Assembly (NCBI GenBank): GCA_022797215.1
Contig: JAAWKD010000012.1
Coordinates: 1 to 53,750 of the forward strand
Length of the DNA stretch: 53,750 bases
Direction: 5' to 3'
Source of the DNA: Clostridia bacterium
GTDB taxonomy: Bacteria; Bacillota; Clostridia; TANB77; CAG-508
Shown: one piece after another, positions 37,522 to 46,122 of the stretch
Layout of the letters: each line of letters begins with the position of its first letter
How positions within the stretch are numbered: the stretch's first letter is position 1
Notes under the pieces: generated by a model
What the model was told of the DNA's origin: nothing
Databases searched by the model: none
Seen by the model: only the letters and a program-made list of their open reading frames with translations
Program-made: the position numbers and the translations under genes

Positions 37522-37989
37522 TTATTTTAGTAATATACTTTTCATCTCAATTATATTATAAAACGGAATATGAATACCTTTCTCAGTTAATTTTATAATA
37601 TTTATAGAAGTCTCTATTATGTCATTTTTTAATACTTCCGTAATTTCTACATCTTGCTCTTTATTTTGATATTTACTTTCTATGTATTCTTTAGTTGTTG
37701 GAAAAATATTTTGTATTAAAAACACCTTTTCCTTTCCTAGTACTTTTCCAAAAACAAAATTGTACACTTTCTTTTTAGTTTTCTTCTTATTCTCATATAT
37801 TGTTTTATATTTTTCTACCTTACTGGATATTGGTACAAACCATATTATCTTCTTGTTTTTTGGATCATTAAAACAAAAATAACATGGTCTTTTATTTCCT
37901 GCTTCTTTATTCTGCATCAACTTATACTCTTTAAATAAATCAAAAAATTCATCTTTAATAAAATAAAACTTACCTTCTTCTATTAACAT
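37522..37989 (-). CDS. Type III toxin (ToxN/CptN-like endoribonuclease)
   Basis: A 155-aa protein. 'FYFIKDEFFDLFKEYKLMQN', 'KRPCYFCFNDPKNKKIIWFV', 'PISSKVEKYK' and 'FGKVLGKEKVFLIQNIFPTT' match a clostridial ToxN/AbiQ-type toxin family as I recall it. These MazF-fold enzymes cut RNA and are held inactive by pseudoknotted RNA repeats. Directly upstream are a promoter, two such repeats and a weak terminator, the classic type III layout. AAAGGAG precedes the ATG. Such modules often give phage abortive infection. The subfamily (ToxIN, CptIN or TenpIN) is not fixed. Confidence 0.75.
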   Translation of the reverse strand: MLIEEGKFYFIKDEFFDLFKEYKLMQNKEAGNKRPCYFCFNDPKNKKIIWFVPISSKVEKYKTIYENKKKTKKKVYNFVFGKVLGKEKVFLIQNIFPTTKEYIESKYQNKEQDVEITEVLKNDIIETSINIIKLTEKGIHIPFYNIIEMKSILLK

Positions 37990-38009
37990 ACTCTTTACTC
38001 TCCTTTACG

Positions 38010-38048
38010 AAAATATGGGACCTATTTTATAAATAGCCCCCATATTTT
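38010..38048 (-). terminator. Leaky terminator between antitoxin RNA and toxin
   Basis: AAAATATGGG and TATTT-type arms (38010-38027 with 38031-38048, some mismatches) form a hairpin ending in TTTT, 20 bases before the toxin start. Type III modules use such a terminator to make RNA in excess of toxin mRNA. Confidence 0.65.
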
Positions 38049-38200
38049 ACTATTATTAACATTTGTCCACCTACCCATTTATTTGTCGCAAGTAGGGTTG
38101 CGAGTAACATTTGTTCACCTATGCACTTATACCCCGCAAAATAGGGTTGCGGCTCACATTTGACTTGGACAAGGTACAAAATTCATGTACCTTTATTATT
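38049..38200 (-). ncRNA. Type III antitoxin RNA with tandem pseudoknot repeats
   Basis: Transcribed on the minus strand from a promoter at 38207-38235. Two tandem units (38106-38155 then 38058-38105; about 48-50 nt) share CGCAACCCTA, TTGCG, TAGGTG and ACAAATGTTA. In each, CGCAA/TTGCG closes a hairpin whose loop pairs with downstream bases: CCTAC with GTAGG in one unit and CCTAT with ATAGG in the other, a compensatory change. A third, partial unit start lies at 38156-38168. This is the hallmark of ToxI-type antitoxins that wrap the toxin. Confidence 0.75.
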
Positions 38201-38206
38201 ATATTC

Positions 38207-38235
38207 ATTATAACCTACTTTATTTACAAAATCAA
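38207..38235 (-). promoter_or_regulatory. Promoter of the antitoxin RNA-toxin operon
   Basis: Minus strand TTGATT (38235-38230), 17-nt spacer, TATAAT (38212-38207). Confidence 0.75.
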
Positions 38236-38266
38236 GACTTATCCAAAATTTTCCACTAGTTATCAC

Positions 38267-38281
38267 ATGTCGAAAGCGACC
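38267..38281. repeat. Right flank repeat of the type III TA module
   Basis: ATGTCGAAAGCGACC, identical to 37473-37487. Here it overlaps a strong plus-strand hairpin, GCGACC-TTTC-GGTCGC, followed by T7 (38276-38298). Confidence 0.7.
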
Positions 38282-38314
38282 TTTCGGTCGCTTTTTTTCC
38301 TTAGTATTTATATT

Positions 38315-38479
38315 CTATCTATAAAATATGGTCCACTTATTTTTCCCTGTCTTTTTTATTGTCATACATTTTCTCGGTCCTACTAGGACTAATATCACAA
38401 GTAAAACAGTAATGAGAATGGGCCATTGAGGGTCTGTTCCAATCCATTGTGTACAAAATTGCACTAAGGTTGATAACAT
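38315..38479 (-). CDS. 54-aa single-span membrane peptide
   Basis: It starts MLSTLVQFCTQWIGTD. A hydrophobic span (about 20-35, PILITVLLVILVLVG) is followed by a basic tail (RKCMTIKKTGKNKW). AGGAGGG lies 8 nt before ATG, and a promoter TTGCAA-17-TATAAT sits at 38541-38513. Size and layout resemble small membrane toxins of type I systems, but no antisense RNA is identified, so the function is open. It lies between addB and the type III module. Confidence 0.6.
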   Translation of the reverse strand: MLSTLVQFCTQWIGTDPQWPILITVLLVILVLVGPRKCMTIKKTGKNKWTIFYR

Positions 38480-38512
38480 CAGTAGTATCCCTCCTATAAT
38501 AGATATGTTTCT

Positions 38513-38541
38513 ATTATAGCATTTTTTATGTCAAGTTGCAA
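38513..38541 (-). promoter_or_regulatory. Promoter of the 54-aa peptide gene
   Basis: Minus strand TTGCAA (38541-38536), 17-nt spacer, TATAAT (38518-38513), about 35 nt before the start. Confidence 0.55.
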
Positions 38542-41500
38542 TTACTTTTTCATCTGCTCTAGCACATACTCCTTACTATTATTAGAAATATATCGATAAT
38601 CATTTTTTGTTACTTGATTAAATTGGCAAATAGATTTATAAATGCAATACTCACAAGGTGTCTTTTTATTTTGTACCTGATAATATGGTTCTATTTTAAT
38701 ATTGCCTTCTAATATTTCTGTTGATATTTGTTTTAAAATCTTTTCCATATAGTTTTGCAAATTCTCAAATTGCTTCCTATTTAAAGTACTTGCCTTGTCA
38801 CTTACTTCTCCCTCTTTATTGATATATGCTGGAACAATATTAGAATTACCTGCCACTAAGTTTGTATCCATTTTTTTGACTACATTCACATCTGCTAAAA
38901 TTAATCCTTTCATTTTAAATTGTTTTTGTAATTCTTCTTTTATCTGCTCTTCTGCTAAACTTTTATCACTATTTAAAATAGGATCAATTAATGGAAAATA
39001 GAATACACCTGCTGGTAATACCTCTTCTTTTTTGCAAGTTGCATCTAAGTATGTTAGTAATTGTAATTGTAAACCTGCTAATACTTCATTTAAGTCAATA
39101 TTTTTAATAGAAGATTTATAATCAATAATACGAATATAGTTCCCCTCTGGCGTTTTAGCAATATCCACCCTATCAATTTTCCCTGTAATCTCTACTTTCT
39201 TTCCGTCTTGTAAGTCTAAAATAATTGGATCATAATCTTTCCCCTGCTTAAACTCCATTTCGTGTCCAAATACTTCAAATTCGCTATACTTTAAGCTATT
39301 TACAATATACTCCATAGACCTAAGCACTACTTTTTTTAACCTTTGTGCTAATACTCTGTATTTTGGGATACTTTGGAAAATATCATATTTTTTTAAAGCT
39401 AATTTCTCTTGTACAATTTCTTCTGTAATTTGTGCTACCTGTTCCTCTGTTAGTTGTTTTACAGACAATTCTTTTTCTTCTAAATACTCAAAGAAACTGT
39501 CAATTACTTCATGCATAAAATTTCCTGTATCAATAGTTCCTACTTGGAATATATTTTGTTCTTGTAGTTTTAGTCCATATTTCAAATAATAGGAAAAGGC
39601 ACATGCTTCATATTGTTCTAGCCTAGAAACACTGGTTTTTAATGTGTTACTATATAACTTTTCTAGGTTTGTTTTTTGTAATTTTTCTGGTCTATTTTTG
39701 TATTGTAAAGCTTTTAAACTACTTGCTAACTTTTCTGGTTCATAGGTTTGATAATATCTATATAATTGAAACCAAACCTTATCTATTTCTTCCCCTTCTT
39801 GGAATTTTCTCAAATTGATTAATAACTCATCAAAAGTAGTGCTAGCTAACAGTACTTCACTTTTCCTTTCCACAACATCACTTTCTTCTTGTAGCCTTGG
39901 AAACATCCTCTTTATCTTGTTTAGCATAATAGAAGGTCTTAAAGACTTTCCTTCACTATCAGAGGATACATAAGATAAATATAACCTTTCTTCTGCAGTT
40001 GTAAAAGCTTTGTAAATATTAAAATGATCATCATACAGCTGTCCTATAGTACCTTTTGCGAGTTCTATTCCTTTTTCTTTTAGAACCTGTCTATCTTTAT
40101 CATCTAAAAATCCTTCTTCTTTATGATTTCCTGGAAAACTCCCATCATTTAACCCTATGATAAATACTGCTCTTACTTTGTGTGACCTTGATCGGTCTGT
40201 ATCCCCTATTATCACTTGATCTGCAGTTCCTGGTATTGCTCCTAAATGACTTGTTTCAAATCCCTTTTTTAAGATTTTGCTATATCTTTCAAATGTAATT
40301 TCTTCTTCTCCTAAAATATGTATAATTTCTTCTAATACCTCTGTTACAATCTTCCAACTAGTAATATATTCATTCATTCTTTCTAGTTCATTTATTTCTT
40401 GCAAATGTGCAATCTTTTTTTCCAATATCTCTGGGATATGATTTTCTATCATAAATTGGTATAAACTTTGTGTAATTTGCCTGACTGTTTTTAAGCCTTT
40501 TAATTGCTCTTTTAATTTGAGTAAAGGAGTTATGATTTGTTCTTTCGCATATAAAATGATTTGTTGTTCTTCTTCTGTTTCATCATAGAACTTCCACTCT
40601 TTTGTATACCATTTATTGCCTTTTAATCCTAATTTTAAGCTATAATTTTCAAGCAAAGATATTTCTTGTTGTTCTAAATTTGTAAAGCCTGTTTTGATAT
40701 ATCCTAATACCGCTTCATATGACCAGTTTCTAACAAAGATGTCTAATAAAGATAAAATCCACTTAATGAGTATATTTTCACTTAAATCTTTTTCTTCATC
40801 CATAAATACGGGAATATGATAACTCCTGAAAATTGCTTTGCATAAGCTCCCATATGTTGCTATGTCTTTTGTAATAACTGCAATATCTTCATAACGATAG
40901 CTTTTTTCTTTTACTAGTTTTGTAATTTCTATTGCAATATGCTCTATTTCGGAATACGGATTATTGGCTAAAAATGCAGATAAATTTTGTAACTCTGATT
41001 CATATTTTTGATAAAACGCCTCTCCTATATTTTGTGCTAGATGCTGCAACTCTGGTGTTTTAAATCTTTGTCCGCTGAACTACTCTTTGTTGCTCTTTTG
41101 CATCCCCTATTATACTATTTAAGTTGATTGGTTCTTCTATTATAATGTCTTCATCTTCTGCCATTTTAATTAACCTAGACGCTGTTTGTTTATTGCTATA
41201 AAAAATATCATGGTCTGGATTTGTATTCTCTTCTAAATTATCTGCACAAATTGTAATAGTTATTGACTTTGAAATCTTCATTAACTTACGCAAAATATGG
41301 TACTCTTGCGTCGTAAAGCCTACAAATTCGTCTAAGTATATATCACAGTTTTGAAACTGTGTAGACTGTTCTAGTAGTTCTGCTAAAATAGTTAAATTAT
41401 CATTTTCATCTATGTATTGGTCTTGAATCCTTGTTGCATATGCCTCATAAATTTTATAGATATCTTGCAATTTCTTTTGTAAATAAACATCTTGTGTACT

Positions 41501-41923
41501 TTTTGTTATTTCTTTTAAAGTCTCAACAGAAACTTGATGTTTTTTTAATTCTGTAATCTGTGTTCCTATCATCTCTATATTTTCATCCGTCTTGCCTAAA
41601 AAGGTAAAATCATTTTTTTGAGAAAGTAAGATTTCATCTAATAACATCACTCGTCCACTTTTGGTTAAATGTTTTTTTGTTTTTCCTCCAACTTCTTCTA
41701 GGATACGATAAGCCATACGATTGAAGGTTATTACTTCTGCTGATAACACACTACTAGCTGGTGCAAAATCTAATAATTTTTTCTCTAATGTGAAGGAAAA
41801 TTGTTCAGGTGTAATCACTTTGATATTTGCTTGCTTTTTTTGCTTTAAGTTTTGTTGTATCTCTTGAAACAAATATGTACTTTTCCCTGTTCCTGCTGTT
41901 CCATATACAATTCGTAAGCTCAT
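38542..41923 (-). CDS. addB: ATP-dependent helicase-nuclease subunit AddB, interrupted by a +1 CGG frameshift
   Basis: Read through, about 1126 aa. It starts with Walker A 'VYGTAGTGKSTYLF'. The C-terminal nuclease has 'RIIDYKSS' and iron-sulfur Cys residues ('YEACAFSYYL' and 'PCEYCIYKSICQF'). With AddA it processes double-strand breaks. The frame breaks at 41074: CAG-C-GGA. Skipping C gives V-V-Q-G-Q-R-F-K-T-P-E-L-Q-H-L, the expected AddB junction; otherwise the protein stops at 287 residues. The downstream frame has only a TTG and no ribosome site. addA is not adjacent; the small peptide and TA module lie downstream instead. Length 3n+1. Confidence 0.87.
41072..41074 (-). other. +1 frameshift site CGG in addB
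   Basis: Coding context GTT CAG-C-GGA CAA AGA. The extra C is base 41074. The resumed frame starts with GGA (Gly). Confidence 0.75.
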
Positions 41924-41945
41924 CTTTTTTCCTCCTCTTACTTTT

Positions 41946-42812
41946 TTAAGCGTCTCTTTTCCAATAAAATAGGTATTGCTGTGCTATTCCTGCTAATTCA
42001 CCATATTTTTGTTTTGCTAATTTCTCGATTTCTTTTTTATTGACTTTTTCCTCTTGTGGATGATGAATATATAAGTCATTCATTACTCTTCTTACCCATA
42101 CATCTATTGGGAAAACATCTAGTCTTTTCAGTGTAGAAAATAGCATAATGCAATCTGCTACTTTTGGTCCTACTCCTGATAATCTTAATAGTGTCTCCTT
42201 TACTTTTTGTGTTTCTTGTTCTAATTGTAATTTTTCTATATCTACTTCTTGTTTTAAAATCATTTGTGTTGTCTCATATATATATTTATCTCTAAAACCT
42301 AGTCCTAATGCTCTTAATTCCCCTATATTGGCTTTTGCTAATTGCTCTATACTAGGAAATGTATAGTATTCCTTTTCTCTCCATTCGATCTTATTACCAT
42401 ATTGTTTAGAAATTCTTTCAATAATTCCCTTAATTCTTGGAATATTGTTATTAGCAGAAATGATAAAAGATATAATAGTTTCCCATAACTCCTGATTTAA
42501 TAATCTAATTCCTTTCCCATAAGAAATACTTTGTTTTAATGGTTCGTCCACCTTATTTAAGATTTTTTGTATCTCTTCATAATCTCTTTGTAAGTCAAAA
42601 TATTCTATTACTACCTTTTCAATATCTTGCTTGCAAATTCCTTGAAAGGTAATCATATTTTTCTCTTCTTTTACATTTAAAACATTACTTTGAAAGACCC
42701 CAGTATAACTGCCGTCCTTTTCTTTATTCCATCTAAAACATTGCCCACATTCAAAAATATGTTGTAAGCAAAATGTATTCATTTTTGGTATTTGATAAAT
42801 TTGCTCTTTCAT
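41946..42812 (-). CDS. ogg: 8-oxoguanine DNA glycosylase (Ogg type)
   Basis: A 288-aa base-excision enzyme. 'QHIFECGQCFRWNKEKDGSY' opens the fold. 'RLSGVGPKVADCIMLFS' is the helix-hairpin-helix with catalytic Lys, and 'FPIDVWVRRVM' carries the catalytic Asp. It removes oxidised guanine. It lies 22 bp upstream of addB and the two DNA repair genes are probably co-transcribed. Confidence 0.92.
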   Translation of the reverse strand: MKEQIYQIPKMNTFCLQHIFECGQCFRWNKEKDGSYTGVFQSNVLNVKEEKNMITFQGICKQDIEKVVIEYFDLQRDYEEIQKILNKVDEPLKQSISYGKGIRLLNQELWETIISFIISANNNIPRIKGIIERISKQYGNKIEWREKEYYTFPSIEQLAKANIGELRALGLGFRDKYIYETTQMILKQEVDIEKLQLEQETQKVKETLLRLSGVGPKVADCIMLFSTLKRLDVFPIDVWVRRVMNDLYIHHPQEEKVNKKEIEKLAKQKYGELAGIAQQYLFYWKRDA

Positions 42813-42875
42813 ACTATTTATTGTATCAAATTGAGCTTAGAGTTGCAATGAACTCACAAAAATTTATTTACCTTT

Positions 42876-43754
42876 TTATACCTTCTTAAACCCCTTGCCC
42901 CATGCTTCTCTTGCATTCATAATAATAATGAAAGCCTTTTGGTCCATTCTAGTTGCAATCTGCTTAATCTTTGCTATCTCATTTCTTGTCCCTACACACA
43001 TTAACATCATACGCTTTTCTCTTGTATACATTCCCTTTGCATAAATCCCTGTACTTCCTCTACCTAAATTATCTCCTACTTCTTTTGCAATTTCTTTGTA
43101 TTTAGGTGAAATAATAAACATCATTTTCGTAAAATTAACACCTTCAAAAACAATATCTATCATCTTCCCCATGATATAAATACTGATAGCAGAATAAAGC
43201 CCTATTTCTATCTTTTTAAAGAAAAAGACATTTAAGGTTACAATGATAATATCAATAATAACAATAACTCTACTGGTTCCGATATATGGCTTATAAGTTC
43301 TTGCTATATAAGTAATTAAATCTGTCCCTCCTGTTGAAGAACCCGATTTTAATACTAGTGCCATACCAATTCCGATACATACGCCACCATAAATACAAGA
43401 TAAAAATCTATCATTTGTTAGTTGTGGTACTTGATCCAATAAGTCTATAAAAGTAGCAAGAATTACAGTTCCCATAATTGACTTAATTAGTAATTCTTTT
43501 CCCACTTTAAATAAAGCCCATATAAAAAAAGGAATATTTAAAACTAACATAACTGTTCCTAAAGGGAACTGAAATAAATAATAAATAATTGTGGCAACGC
43601 CTGAAAAACCTCCTGAAGACAATTGATTAGGAAGTAAAAACAGAGATGTCCCCATTGCCATAATAAAACATCCTAATACTAAATAAAATAAATCTACTAA
43701 ATATTTTTTGAAATTCAATACTCTTTTTCCTTTTACATAATCCATTAGTTCCAC
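42876..43754 (-). CDS. YitT family membrane protein (DUF161/DUF2179)
   Basis: A 292-aa protein with about five membrane helices in the first 200 residues ('LFLLPNQLSSGGFSGVATII', 'KSGSSTGGTDLI'), then a cytoplasmic DUF2179 domain ('RGSTGIYAKGMYTREKRMML'). Function is unknown; transport has been suggested for the family. A strong terminator lies just upstream of the start. Confidence 0.9.
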   Translation of the reverse strand: MELMDYVKGKRVLNFKKYLVDLFYLVLGCFIMAMGTSLFLLPNQLSSGGFSGVATIIYYLFQFPLGTVMLVLNIPFFIWALFKVGKELLIKSIMGTVILATFIDLLDQVPQLTNDRFLSCIYGGVCIGIGMALVLKSGSSTGGTDLITYIARTYKPYIGTSRVIVIIDIIIVTLNVFFFKKIEIGLYSAISIYIMGKMIDIVFEGVNFTKMMFIISPKYKEIAKEVGDNLGRGSTGIYAKGMYTREKRMMLMCVGTRNEIAKIKQIATRMDQKAFIIIMNAREAWGKGFKKV

Positions 43755-43788
43755 TCCGTTACCTAAAACTTGTTCTTAAAAAAAATAA

Positions 43789-43830
43789 AAACTACTTATT
43801 ATTACAAGTATTTGTAATAATAAGTAGTTT
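43789..43830. terminator. Terminator after the radical SAM gene
   Basis: A perfect 19-bp inverted repeat (AAACTACTTATTATTACAA with its complement, loop GTAT), immediately past the stop of the radical SAM gene on the minus strand. Confidence 0.9.
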
Positions 43831-43833
43831 TAT

Positions 43834-44934
43834 TCATTCTTCTAAAAAGCCTTCAAATGTTTTTTCAATTTCAATTTTAAACTTTCCTTTTTTGATTTGT
43901 TCATCAGGTTCAACAGTAACATCTACTTCATAAATTTCTTTTAATTTTAAAATATTTTCCTTTTTGTGTCCTATAATATTATTCACATTTTCAGGATTAG
44001 CTTTTATTTTTACTTGTTTTACCTTTACATTAAATTTTTTAATCTGATTTACTATCTCTTCATACCACATACTATCTTCTACTAATTGTCTAAAAGCTGG
44101 ATGATATGGACCAGCAACTACTTGACTAGAATCTGTATTAGGGTCTGCTATTTCCTCTGTATTTTGCAAACCTAATCTAATAACTTGAATTTTCTTTTGA
44201 TTAAACAGTTGCATGACCTCTTTAGAGTGTTCTACTGCTTGTTCAACAGTAAGTGGTGTATATTCTCCTGATTTGTATTCTTCTTCTAATTTAGTTCCTC
44301 TAATTACTAAAACTGGATAAATACGAACAATTTTAGGCTTTAGTTTGATAAGCTCTTTAGCAGTATTCATTTCATCTAATTTCGTACTTTCTGGAAGTCC
44401 TACCATCATTTGATGTCCTAGAATAAAGCCATTCCATCTAATCAGTTTAGATGCTTTTTTTACATCTTCAAAGGTATGCCCTCTTTGACACTTTGCTAAA
44501 ATATAGTCATTGGTAGACTGTACTCCTAATTCAATCGTTTTTACTTTATATTTCTTCAATCTTTTTAAAATATCTTTGTTAATATAGTCTGGTCTTGTAG
44601 AAATACGAATACTATTTACTTTTCCCTGTGCAATATATTGATTGGCCGCTTCTAATAATTCATTTTGTATTTTTTCATCAATAGCTGTAAAACTTCCTCC
44701 AAAGAAGGCTACTTCTACATATTTTGAGTCATCTCTAAAGTTTTTCAAATAATATTGAATTGTCTCTCTTACATCATTTGCTGTTACTTGTTTTTGTTGC
44801 CCACTAATTTTTGTTTGGTCACAAAATGTGCATTGATGAGGGCAACCTAAATGTGGTACGAAAATTGGTATAATATATTCCTTCTTCACAGTTTTCTCCT
44901 TTCTATTTTCTTCTAAGCATACTACTTTATTCAT
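43834..44934 (-). CDS. Radical SAM protein, Elp3-like
   Basis: A 366-aa protein with 'CPHQCTFCDQTK' (CxxxCxxC iron-sulfur motif), 'AFFGGSFTAID' (GG motif) and 'ISTRPDYI', as in the Elp3/YhcC-like group. It commonly sits next to rnc in clostridia, as here, with its start overlapping the rnc end by 8 bp once the rnc frameshift is read through. That overlap itself supports the read-through. Substrate unknown; tRNA modification is plausible. Confidence 0.85.
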   Translation of the reverse strand: MNKVVCLEENRKEKTVKKEYIIPIFVPHLGCPHQCTFCDQTKISGQQKQVTANDVRETIQYYLKNFRDDSKYVEVAFFGGSFTAIDEKIQNELLEAANQYIAQGKVNSIRISTRPDYINKDILKRLKKYKVKTIELGVQSTNDYILAKCQRGHTFEDVKKASKLIRWNGFILGHQMMVGLPESTKLDEMNTAKELIKLKPKIVRIYPVLVIRGTKLEEEYKSGEYTPLTVEQAVEHSKEVMQLFNQKKIQVIRLGLQNTEEIADPNTDSSQVVAGPYHPAFRQLVEDSMWYEEIVNQIKKFNVKVKQVKIKANPENVNNIIGHKKENILKLKEIYEVDVTVEPDEQIKKGKFKIEIEKTFEGFLEE

Positions 44935-45611
44935 GTTTGGTAATAGACATTAAAGCCTTTTCCGCAGCTTGCATTTCTGCTTGTTTTTTCGTTTTTCCGC
45001 TTTCCTTCTGCTAACTTCTTTCCATCGCAAGAAACTGCAACTACAAAAGTTTTATCATGGTCTGGTCCAATTGTTTGAAGAACTTCATAACTAATATGAA
45101 CATTTCCATTTTCTTGCAATCTTTCCTGTAATACAGTTTTATGATCTTTCATTCCTACATTTTTACTACACTTTTCTATAGCATCTTTTAAATTTGAAAT
45201 GATAAATTTCTCTGCCTCTTCTAATCCTCCATCAAAATACATTGCTGCAATCAGAGCTTCTACACTATCAGCTAGAATTGCTGGCTTATTTCTCCCATGA
45301 CTTACTGCTTCACTTTTTCCGAGATATAAGAAATCACTAAAATGGTGTTTTTGTGCCACTTCATAAAGGCTATCTTCGCAGACTACTTCTGCCCTCACTT
45401 TAGTCATTTCTCCTTCTTTTAACTTTGGATAATGGCTATAAATATACTTACTAGATAAAAACTCTAAAATACTATCTCCTAAAAACTCCAATTTTTCATT
45501 ACTTTCTGTATGATGTTCATAAGCGTAAGATGTATGAGTAAATGCCCTTCTCAATAATTCTTTATCTTGAAAAGTATATCCTATACTTTGTTCTAATTCT
45601 TGTGTGTTCAT
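44927..45611 (-). CDS. rnc: Ribonuclease III, interrupted by a +1 CGG frameshift
   Basis: Read through, 227 aa. The catalytic domain has 'NEKLEFLGDSILEFL' and 'LADSVEALIAAMYFDGG'. The double-strand RNA-binding domain holds 'GPDHDKTFVVAV'. At 44999 an extra C makes an in-frame CGG (AAG-C-GGA). Skipping it gives E-G-K-G-K-T-K-K-Q-A-E-M-Q-A-A-E-K-A-L-M-S-I-T-K-H-E, the conserved GxGxSKKxAE...AAxxAL end of the domain. Unshifted, the tail is nonsense (RKNEKTSRNASCGK). RNase III processes rRNA and structured mRNA. It follows acpP and plsX, as in other Firmicutes. Confidence 0.93.
44997..44999 (-). other. +1 frameshift site CGG in rnc
   Basis: Coding context GGA AAG-C-GGA AAA ACG. The extra C is base 44999. 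The resumed codon GGA is the second glycine of the conserved G-x-G-x-S/T-K-K block. Confidence 0.85.
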
Positions 45612-45705
45612 AATTCCTCCTTTCCCTTAAAACACTCTTATTTTACTATACTTACCTAAAAAAATCAACCTAACAATCATAGTCGCTCTTTATTATATGA
45701 AAAAA

Positions 45706-45729
45706 CTGATAATGAACATTCATTATCAG
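45706..45729. terminator. Terminator after acpP
   Basis: CTGATAATGAA pairs with TTCATTATCAG around CA, flanked by A5 and followed by ATTTT. It lies downstream of acpP. Confidence 0.7.
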
Positions 45730-45759
45730 AATTTTAGCTATCTTTCATTTTGTTTGTAT

Positions 45760-46002
45760 TTAAGCTACATGGTCTTTTATATAATCTACAACATCGCCAA
45801 CTGTAACTACTTTTTCTGCATCAGCATCTGGAATTTCCATATCGAATTCCTCTTCTAATGCCATAATTAATTCAACAATGTCTAAAGAATCTGCTCCTAA
45901 ATCATCAATAAAAGATGCTTCCATTGTAACAGCGGTATCAGTAACACCTAATTGTTCTACAATGATTCCTTTTACCTTTTCGAAAACTTCTTCTGAACTC
46001 AT
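45760..46002 (-). CDS. acpP: Acyl carrier protein
   Basis: An 80-aa acidic four-helix protein. '[21 protein letters not shown]' (in two parts) contains the Ser of the DSL motif that carries 4'-phosphopantetheine. It shuttles acyl chains in fatty acid synthesis. An AAGGAGGT site precedes the ATG. Between plsX and rnc, as usual. Confidence 0.97.
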   Translation of the reverse strand: MSSEEVFEKVKGIIVEQLGVTDTAVTMEASFIDDLGADSLDIVELIMALEEEFDMEIPDADAEKVVTVGDVVDYIKDHVA

Positions 46003-46122
46003 CTCTCAAGTTCACCTCCTTTTATTTTCCTTACTTTGTTTCTTTTACAATAATACAACTTCTTTGAATTGTCAAGAACTTTCTATAAAATATTTTTTGA
46101 TATTTCTATAACGCATATGGCT

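Noticed and set aside
38058..38155. CRISPR-like reading of the tandem repeats
   Set aside because: The units are contiguous, diverge within the unit and carry covarying pseudoknot pairs. They match a type III antitoxin, not repeat-spacer arrays.
11189..45611. Ordinary pseudogenisation as the cause of the five frameshifts
   Set aside because: All five share the same C-GGN form and phase. The downstream halves are fully conserved, and rnc, clpE and addB are genes normally under strong selection. Random decay would not choose one codon.
11189..45611. Programmed P-site slippage as the mechanism
   Set aside because: The five preceding codons (TTA, ACA, AAT, CAG, AAG) do not re-pair with the +1 triplets (TAC, CAC, ATC, AGC, AGC). 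No stop codon, upstream Shine-Dalgarno stimulator or 3' pseudoknot is evident at the sites.
11189..45611. Systematic sequencing insertions at CGG
   Set aside because: Not fully excluded. Many CGGs in the other two phases, including on both strands, are error-free, and an error process cannot know the reading frame. Read data are needed to close this.
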